From Epiperipatus broadwayi (Eukaryota > Onychophora > Udeonychophora > Euonychophora > Peripatidae): DNA of 64,000 nt. Shown in pieces: positions 56,864 through 64,000 of this stretch. Each line of letters starts with the position of its first letter. Position 1 is the stretch's first letter. Below the pieces are notes generated by a model. The model worked only from the letters and a program-made list of their open reading frames with translations. It did no database searches and was not told where the DNA came from. The position numbers and the translations under genes were made by a program. Where the stretch lies: the NCBI GenBank assembly GCA_028023455.1, contig JAQFVV010013388.1, forward strand, positions 1 to 64,000, written 5' to 3'.

Positions 56864-59040
56864 ATATATTTTATAGTATGATAATGTTTATATTCTTTCA
56901 ACTTTATAGTTTTTTTATGATATGTTAGTTTTATGGAACATATATATTTTATTATGTAATCTAATGTCATTATGAAAATTACATCTATGATGAAATGCAA
57001 AATAAGTCAACATGGCATATGTGAGAGGCAAAGGAAAAAAATGAAATTAATCAAGTCCACATCAAGTTAAATGAATGACATAGGTAGCAAAGTATGATTG
57101 GCCCATCAAAAATTAAATCATTATAAACAATAAAAGTTTCTAAAAAGAAATTAAATGCTACTTATATAAAGACTAACAAACAATTAGAAATATGATAGCC
57201 TTTTTGCAGAAAAGAAAAAATTTTCAATGGTATGGAGGTTTCTTTAAGACAAGTTCACTAAACTCCGCATTAAAGTTGGTATTCTTTAAAAAAAAAAAAT
57301 AGTATGGAGAAGAAAAAACACAATATATATTGTAACTGTACAGAACATATGAGGGGGAGAAGTTAGATATAATCTAACCTTGCTTGAGATCCTAGATATA
57401 ACAGAACTGGTTCCCTTAGCCATTCATTGAACTAAAAGTAACAGATCATCTGTTTTTTGAATCTTCATAAAAATATCATGATGATAATGACTTGTATTTA
57501 GTTAGTAATATCATCATCAGCTGCATGTGATATACGCATGGTCGTCACATGTGAATCTCTTAGAATCTGAATCATTATTACCCATAATTCTAGTTTTTCT
57601 AAGATAATAATTAATTACCATATGCCAATTGATAATAAAAAACTTAAAATTTAATGATTACACACACTGTCCACCATAGTATAACTAGAACAGTATAAAA
57701 TATTAACAAACAATAAATTCAATAAATAAAGTTTAGCTACACGGAATACAGAAATGAATTATGATGTGAAATACCTAATTATTTTTGTGAAGAAAGTCAA
57801 AATATATACATATAATACAAATATTAATAAATATTAAACACTAAAGAAGAAATACATAATAGAAAAATAATAGTAATTATAACAATTTGAAACATAAGAA
57901 AAAATTGGTGATAATAATTTAAAAATAAATATTATAGACAGAAGTTAACTAATAAATACAAATATTATCACCAGGGAGATTTTAGTTTGAATTCTACTAT
58001 TACTTCTTAGATTTGGTTATGACTTTTAATTTTAAGTTCAAATTTTGAATAGATCAAGAAAGATGTCTCGGATTGAATATTCTGAAATGTCAAATATGAA
58101 AAATTGTAGTAATGCTAGTGAATTCTTTCATTTTCTTTGTGGCTGTTTCTTAAAATAATAGTGCCAATTTTATTAGATCTTTATATTTACATGTTGACTG
58201 CTAGGTCTTTAATATTTGACTGACAAGCAGATTAAAAATAACTGGAGTCTCATTTTATAAGGTCAGACAGGCTACAGCTTGACGGAAATGGTCATAACTA
58301 GTACACACTGGAAAATTAGCCACTCATCTTGAAGGCTACATGTTCATATTTTTTCAGTTTGTAATTGTACTGTAAAAATTTGATTTTTGCATAGATTACG
58401 AAGATCTTCTACATAGGGGCCAGTATTTCATAATTGTCAGATAAAATTTTTTGGCCAATGGATTTTCTATTTATTTTGCATTGATAGCAGTAATCCATTT
58501 TATATCACTCTACTTATCAGCTATGTGAGTAGGAATAAGCAATGAAAAGCGCCAAACTTGTGCACCATAGACCAGAAGATCTTATGGCTGGTTTACTTAC
58601 AAGTAATCATTGGAAAGTAACATGAAAAAATATGCCAATACATAGACAATAGTTTACTGGAAATAATTGTGGATGTATAAATTTATTTTTGACTATTTTT
58701 TTTTATTTATTTTTTTTTAAAAAAATTTAATTATATAATTACAAAATTTTTATAAATTTCTGAATTTTTTATATTTTTTATCAAAATGAATTATTTAATA
58801 AAATTAAGTGTTTATTTTTCTTTTGCATGTAGACATTCTACCTGATGATGATTTTGAAGTATTATTTTATCAACTGCTCTTGACCAATAGAAATGTTTAA
58901 AAGGTATTTTTACATTATACCGAATAATTATTAATTAGTATACATAATAAATTGTTTAATTTCAGCCAATTCAATAATTTTATTCAATCATTTGAACTAT
59001 TGTTTTATTATTTCTTTATAACACTCATCAAAAATATAAG
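56864..59040. other. PPP4R1 intron, AT-rich
   Basis: No gene or transposon recognised. Confidence 0.5.
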
Positions 59041-59098
59041 CAGTTGTCCTGGGTTAGCGGGTTCGCTTCCTGGCCGATGCTATCTATGACACATGAAA
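59041..59098 (+). repeat. tRNA-derived SINE, 5'-truncated copy
   Basis: GCAGTTGTCCTGGGTTAGCG, B-box GGTTCGCTTCC, GGCCGATGCTATCTATGACA, then an A run. Homologous to the minus-strand SINE at 30077-30176, including sequence beyond the B box. Confidence 0.6.
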
Positions 59099-59420
59099 AA
59101 AATACATATATATTTACTTATATATATTACAGTCTTCTTTTAATAAAATCTAAAACTAACATTTTTACAACAATTTATATCATTATTATAATATAAAAAT
59201 GGATGAATTAAAATAATATTAAAAATTAATAAAATACATAAAATAAACATATGACATTTCTCCTCCCTATTTTTTAAATCACTATTTTTCAAATATAATT
59301 TTAGCTTGGGATTCTTCAATAATAAAATGAAATATTTTCTTTTATCTTTGATAAGAATTTGTTTAAATAATTTAAATACTAAAAATGGAATAAGTCTGTA
59401 TGTATACATGTAAAACTCAC
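59099..59420. other. PPP4R1 intron start
   Basis: Intron sequence after the donor GTGAGT (59420-59415, minus strand). The open minus-strand frame here is donor read-through and low-complexity intron. Confidence 0.6.
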
Positions 59421-59579
59421 CCATCGACTGCAATCACACAATAATGAGACAAAAAGAGGGGCCAGCTCATTTTTGCGTATTTCCAACGAACAAGTACAGG
59501 AAACAGTCATGAAACAATCAACACATGCCTTTCTAACACCCCAAATGCCATCTTCACAAAGACTGAAGAATTTGGATAA
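59421..59579 (-). CDS. PPP4R1: PPP4R1 exon: HEAT repeat FFSLCEDGIWGVRKACVDCF
   Basis: Minus-strand 159-nt exon (53 codons, phase 0 at both ends) between acceptor AATTTTAG and donor TGG|GTGAGT. Translation begins LSKFFSLCEDGIWGVRKACV, continues DCFMTVSCTCSLEIRKNEL and ends APLFVSLLCDCSRW. This is the N-terminal HEAT-repeat region of PPP4R1: the family has a closely similar block with WGVRKAC and SRW directly before VR-AAFQSLGPF, which is exactly what the next exon (44946) supplies. It is the most upstream exon in the window; earlier HEAT exons and the start codon are beyond base 64000. The intron to the next exon is 14.5 kb. Confidence 0.92.
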
Positions 59580-60870
59580 CTAAAATTATAATTATAAAAT
59601 AAGCGAATAATTTTCAAATTATACATGTAAAGAGATTTTGTAAGAATACGACTTGGAAATTCTTGATGGGAAAATTTCTTATATTCATACTGAAAAAGAT
59701 TAGGTTGTTGCAAGATTTTAAAAAGACTGACAATAGATGTCAAAAAATTCTCGCCAAAATAACATTTTTATAATTTTTTCTACACCTATGTAATTAAAAG
59801 ACTTGCAACAAAATCTGATCCATTTTGTTTTATAAAAAATTCTCTCATTTAAAATCTTCTACTTAGTATTCATCTAAGATTTTTACATATATCTTTTAAA
59901 TGTAAAAATCTTTGCTAATATATAAATAACATCTGACAGAAAAGTATCTAAAAAATATATCTAACCAACACATTAGCATCTAAAATATTTAAATAAATTT
60001 ATAACGAATTAAGTTTTATGTTTAAATGAATTTATAAATGCACTAATTAATTCATTAGCATCATTACATTTACATGAACAATCATAATTCCAATTAGGTA
60101 AATAGCATTATAGCATTAGTTTTTTGACTACGTTTGTACTATCCCACCCAAAGCATTTTAAATACACACCTTCATAGAAAATACAATTATATTCTATACA
60201 GAAATTGTTTTTATCGGAAACATTATTTAACATTAAAACATAAAATTAATAATTTAATAATCAACATGTGAAGCGTTATTAAATTCAGATTTCAGAGTTT
60301 TGTACACACACAAAAAAAAACTTCACAAATAATTTGGCTCGTAATATGTTTTGAGTCTTTGCTATACGAACGCATTTAAAGGTGTTAGCACCAGAATCTG
60401 ACAAATTTTTGTAACTCATTTATTGTATTTATTTCCATTATTTCTGGAAAAATTGACATCCACCCATAAACGAAAGAGAGCATTTCAAATTCATTGCTTC
60501 ACTGTCGTTTTTTCATTGTTTTCAGATGATGTTTGTCTGCTTCTACATAATATAATTATATATACACTTACACGTGACCTTTGTTCGTAACTGATTCCAG
60601 AAAAATAGCATGGCAGTCAAATTTACTAGATGAAAGAAATTCTCACAGAAATAATTTTAATAACATTAAAAAATAAATAAATAAAATCCTGTATTTATCA
60701 TATTGACGATAATATTTTTAAAGAAATTTATAAGTATTAATATTTTACATTACTGTAAATGTATTTACATAAAAAAAAAAAAGATTAAACATAAAAAAAT
60801 ACAAGTTTTAAGTTCACAGAGAGGGATAATAAAGAGGTTACGAATTAAACATTTTTGTTTTTCCTTTTTA
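59580..60870. other. PPP4R1 intron, AT-rich
   Basis: No exon matching the preceding HEAT repeat was found here. Nothing else recognised. Confidence 0.5.
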
Positions 60871-61040
60871 GATTAGTTTCAAATAAATAAAAAAATTAAA
60901 TGTAATCTTGCAATTTGGGGGGGGGGGGGGGGGTATCAATTTTCAATTTTACCTTCAAATAGCATTAGTTTTGAATAAATAAAAAATTTAATGCAATCTT
61001 GTAAATTTTTTTTTTTATATTATCAATTTTCAATCTAAAA
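60871..61040. repeat. Tandem duplication with 17-base G run
   Basis: TTAGTTTCAAATAAATAAAA, TAATCTTGCAATTT and ATCAATTTTCAAT recur about 95 bp later as TTAGTTTTGAATAAATAAAA and so on. The first unit contains 17 consecutive G (60917-60933), replaced by a T run in the second. Confidence 0.6.
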
Positions 61041-61127
61041 GCACCCTTACAAAATAAATTAATTTAAACAAAACAATGCATGTCTTTTTTGTTAATTTCC
61101 AATTTACTGATAATTAGACTATTAATA

Positions 61128-61392
61128 TTTAAATAAATCATATGATATAATATGTCTTTATATAATAATAATAATAATCATTCACATAAAAGCTCTTTTT
61201 GGTAAATAATAATTTTTGCCCTTTTCAATTTGCTTGAATTATTTTACAATTACGATAACTGTAAAATAGTTCAAACACATTGAAAAGGACAAAAATTAAT
61301 ATTTGCTGAAAAGAGCTTTTATGTGAATGATTATTATATATATTATTGATGTTATATAAAAATATTTTATATATCATACGATTTACTTAAAT
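61128..61392. mobile_element. Foldback MITE: 265-bp palindrome
   Basis: Left arm includes ATAATCATTCACATAAAAGC, then GCCCTTTTCAATTTG; right arm the complement, AAAGAGCTTTTATGTGAATG and ATTGAAAAGGAC. Outer parts (ATTTAAATAAATCATATGAT against ATCATACGATTTACTTAAAT) also pair. Centre near 61255. No coding capacity. Confidence 0.65.
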
Positions 61393-62343
61393 ATATGTAA
61401 AAGCAGCGTAAAAATGGCACATTGGATTAAACTTCTTTCCATTTTTGATGAATATTAATATTTTATATAGGAATTTCATTTTTATAAACATTTTTTAGTA
61501 TCATTATACATACAGCAAAACTAAGTTATGCAATCTTTTAATAGTTAAAAATTTTTTTTAGTAATTTTCATCTTATAATGAATATTCAGAATTTATTTTA
61601 TAAAATAACTACTCTCAGCAACCACAAGTTTATTTCATTTGAATAAACTTTCAATAAAGTTTTCTGTAATCTTTATAATTTTAAACATAATCGTTGGGAC
61701 GGGTCCATTGTTCTTTTTGCTTACACTTTTTGTAATCTTTCAATTTGATTTGGCAGAGATATAAATTAACAAATAAAAACACTTTCAAAAATCATTGTTT
61801 CAACTTTGTAAGTACCAAATGAAATGTCATTTTAATAAATAATCAAAGTTTAACAATATGAAATTGAAACAGAAATATCTGCAATCCCCAATGATATGTA
61901 TAAACCAAGAGTCATATTGTTCATCTGAAAAATAATATACGAAATGTTAAGCTGGCCTAATCAATATGAAAACTAAAGTCGCATTAGTATTAAGTTTCAG
62001 CCTTTTGGGATATATATCCTTGAAGGTCAGATAAAAGAGGAATTCTCTTTTTGTCAGACTGAATGAATGGACACTGACAAATAAAAAGTAAAATTATTTG
62101 AAAGCTTATTAAATTGTCTCATTATGAGACTGTCTGCAAAAATAATTCTTAGTAACATATATGGAATGAGAATGTTCTGTGATGTGATTATAATCTTAAA
62201 CATTACATATTTAAGGCGACATTAAATTATTTATATGCTACGGAAATTAGTAATATTTAATTTAAAAATAATATACGAAACATTACACTGGCTTGATTAA
62301 TTTGTGAACTAAAACTGCAGTTAATAAAAAGTTTCAGCTTTTT
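61393..62343. other. PPP4R1 intron or upstream DNA, AT-rich
   Basis: Nothing clear. TCAGATAAAAGAGG and similar fragments near 62020 recur weakly, for example near 61930 and 62270 (AATAATATACGAAA, twice), suggesting an old duplication of about 340 bp. Confidence 0.4.
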
Positions 62344-62583
62344 TGGATAACAATATTTATTTTACTTCGAATATAAGATGCATTTTTCACACCCAAATTT
62401 TGAACCAGTAAAAAGAGGGGTGTGTTTTAAATTCGAAACGTACAGCAGTTCACATTTTTCTGAATTAACCCAGTTATGGCCGGCAGTTGTGTAGAATTAT
62501 GTGGTATCTGGCTGTATTTCAATAGTGAGGGTTTTTTTTTATTACCATACTACAGTAATTCGAAAGAATACCAGTATTTTAAC

Positions 62584-62811
62584 ATTTTATTTCTCCTGAT
62601 ATCATATTTCCCAATGATTGTGTTTTTGTTTCACGCTTTACACATGTGCATAGTAGTATTACACTCATTGACACCTATTGTGGAAGATAATATTTTATCA
62701 TTTTATTTCTCCCAATGTCATATTTCCAATGATCGTGCTTTGCTTCATGCTTTATAGATGTGCATAGTAGTATTACACTTGTTAATATCTGCTGTGGAAG
62801 TAAATATTTTA
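62584..62811. repeat. 113-bp tandem duplication in the pogo 5' region
   Basis: ATTTTATTTCTCCTGATATC, TTTCACGCTTTACACATGTG and CATAGTAGTATTACACTCAT in unit 1 are repeated as ATTTTATTTCTCCCAATGTC, CTTCATGCTTTATAGATGTG and CATAGTAGTATTACACTTGT in unit 2. It explains the open frame at 62476-62757, which I do not regard as a gene. Confidence 0.65.
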
Positions 62812-62885
62812 ATATTTACTTCTGTGTAGAATTTTTGTGATATTTGACGGTATTTTAATTTTGAATTTTTTTATTATTCATATTC

Positions 62886-64000
62886 ATGTTTGAAAAACAC
62901 TCTACTTATGATGCTGAGATAAAAAAGAAATGGTTATATTGTGTGCTGAACAAATTGGAAATTGTGCAGCCAATAAAAGATTTACTGTTAATGAAAGTAA
63001 CGTTCTTCATTGAACAGCCATGTGGGAAATGTTATTTCAGTGTAAAAAAAAAAAACAAAATCATTCTTGAGGCCTAAAAAAACAAGGTATACCACAATTG
63101 ATGTAGATACTTTATCTTATATAGAGGAATTAAGTGGAAGGGTTTACTAATGACAAGAAAGATAGTTATGATTGAAGTCTGAAATTGTGCTAAAAATATT
63201 GGCGTAATGTTTAAAGCCAGACGTAGATGGTGCGAAAAGTTTATAAAATGAGAAGGATTAGCAATATGAAGAAAAACTATAATAACTCAAAAATTGCCTG
63301 CAGATTATGAAAATAAGCTTTTTAGTTTTCAGCGTGAAATAATCAACTCAAGAAAAGAGTCTAAATGTTGTTTGAGTCAAATCGGAAATGCTGATAAACA
63401 GCAATCTTTCTTGATATGCCAAGAAATTGTACAATAAACAAGAAAGGAGCAAAACAAATTAAAATTTTAATTATTGGATGTGGAAAATCATAAATTATTG
63501 TAATGCTGTCCATAATCACTGATGGAAACAAATTGTCACTTTTTATTATTTTAAACAGAAAAACTATACCCAAAAATTTTTTTTCTAAGGGTATTATAAT
63601 TCTAACACAGAAGAATGCATGGATGACAATAGAATAAATGAGATTGGTTAGAAAATGTTTGGGAGAAGAGACCTGACGCTCTTTTAAACAAATGAAGCAT
63701 GCTAGTAATGGACATATTCAGGGGACATTTAACCGATGACATTAAGCTTAAAGTAAAAGCAAAAAACTATGATCTGATAAAAATACCAGCAGGTACGACT
63801 TGTCAACTGCAACCACTGGATATGTCTGTCAACAAACCCTTTAAAGATAACATAAGAACTCATTATGAAGCATGGTTAAATTGAGAAAACCATCCTTTGA
63901 CACTAACTGGTAAAATAAAACGAGTTTCAACTTCTGCAATAGCTCAATGGACTTTGCAGTCATGGAAAAATATCCCTAAAGAAATTATCAAAAAATCTTT
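62886..64000 (+). pseudogene. pogo/Tigger-like DDE transposase, broken, partial
   Basis: A transposase of the pogo/Tigger group that would cut and paste its own element. Pieces in order: a helix-turn-helix start STYDAEIKKKWLYCVLNKLE; RRRWCEKFIK near 63220; KLPADYENKLFSFQREIINS (63291-63350), the CENP-B-like DNA-binding segment; LSQIGNADKQQSF near 63376, where the family has the first catalytic Asp as GNMDET; WKRPDALL near 63670; then the open stretch 63699-63884 with MDIFRGHLTDDIK (second catalytic Asp) and IPAGTTCQLQPLDMSVNKPF. Past a stop, LTLTGKIKRVSTSAIAQWTL continues to the window end. Stops and frameshifts throughout; the first Asp survives only within an altered NADK context. Confidence 0.8.

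Larger units (their letters stand above)
62344..64000 (+). mobile_element. pogo/Tigger-like DNA transposon, decayed, runs off the window
   Basis: The 5' part contains TTCGAATATAAGATGCATTT and AGAGGGGTGTGTTTTAAATT, typical of pogo/Tigger ends that read TTCGAATATAAGACGC. The transposase follows from about 62886. A tandem duplication of about 113 bp (62584-62697 and 62698-62811) lies in the 5' non-coding part. The 3' end is beyond base 64000. Confidence 0.75.

Noticed and set aside
58845-58865. CTGATGATGATTTTG as a hammerhead core
   Set aside because: No stem II, GAAA or stem I partner nearby.
60917-60933. 17-base G run as a G-quadruplex regulatory element
   Set aside because: A pure homopolymer in an intron, likely length-variable simple sequence; no regulatory context.
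62476-62757. 93-codon plus-strand open frame
   Set aside because: It spans a 113-bp tandem duplication in the pogo 5' non-coding region; its translation has no domain and is hydrophobic by composition only.
1-64000. CRISPR array, operons, prophage or other prokaryotic systems
   Set aside because: Spliced exons, LINEs and SINEs show a eukaryotic chromosome; the only regular repeats are the tandem elements described.

Overview
This is eukaryotic, metazoan nuclear DNA: very AT-rich, with spliced exons, long introns and many decayed transposons. I see nothing prokaryotic or viral. The transposon mix (RTE and Tx1-like LINEs, Merlin, hAT, pogo/Tigger, tRNA-derived SINEs, hammerhead-bearing repeats) fits a large AT-rich invertebrate genome, for example an arthropod or mollusc. 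I cannot name the species.

One host gene runs through most of the window on the minus strand: the orthologue of PPP4R1, the HEAT-repeat regulatory subunit 1 of protein phosphatase 4. In transcription order its exons are 59579-59421, 44946-44813, 38355-37451, 29951-29913 (a 39-nt exon, tentative) and 19250-19165. Splice sites are canonical and all four junction phases agree. Introns are 14.6, 6.5, 7.5 and 10.7 kb. The 5' exons lie beyond base 64000. I did not find the conserved C-terminal HEAT exons below base 19165.

Layout of the rest, left to right: hAT fossil (3.2-4.6 kb, minus); RTE LINE (7.9-9.4 kb); hammerhead/foldback family A (11.4, 12.1, 13.6 kb); second RTE LINE (14.6-18.8 kb) split by a tandem-repeat element that is itself split by a Merlin-like element (17.1-18.2 kb); Tx1-like LINE (24.0-26.7 kb) inserted in a hammerhead repeat; 476-bp tandem hammerhead array (28.05-29.38 kb); tRNA-derived SINE (30.1 kb); tandem-repeat family B/C (34.9-37.2 kb); family A again (38.6-39.0 kb); second Tx1-like LINE (40.1-44.4 kb); Merlin-like element (46.6-48.5 kb); hammerhead element (49.5-50.0 kb); Merlin with broken transposase (51.6-53.3 kb); two long palindromes (56.6 and 61.2 kb); pogo/Tigger fossil (62.3 kb to the window end).

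The most striking system is a set of repeats carrying type I hammerhead self-cleaving ribozyme motifs. There are two families. Family D has three motifs exactly 476 bp apart in a tandem array bounded by a 13-bp direct repeat, a fourth near-canonical motif at 49.86 kb and a decayed fifth at 23.65 kb. Family A is a foldback element bounded by 13-14-bp direct repeats. Both share the same plan: stem I, CUGANGA, short stem II, GAAA, a tiny palindrome in place of stem III, then the cleavage nucleotide. Stem I and stem II changes are compensatory between copies. This organisation matches what is known of retrozymes and Penelope-associated hammerheads. Several copies lie in PPP4R1 introns in the sense orientation, so they could cut the intron RNA into 476-nt pieces. 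All of this rests on reading by eye; no folding or database search was run.
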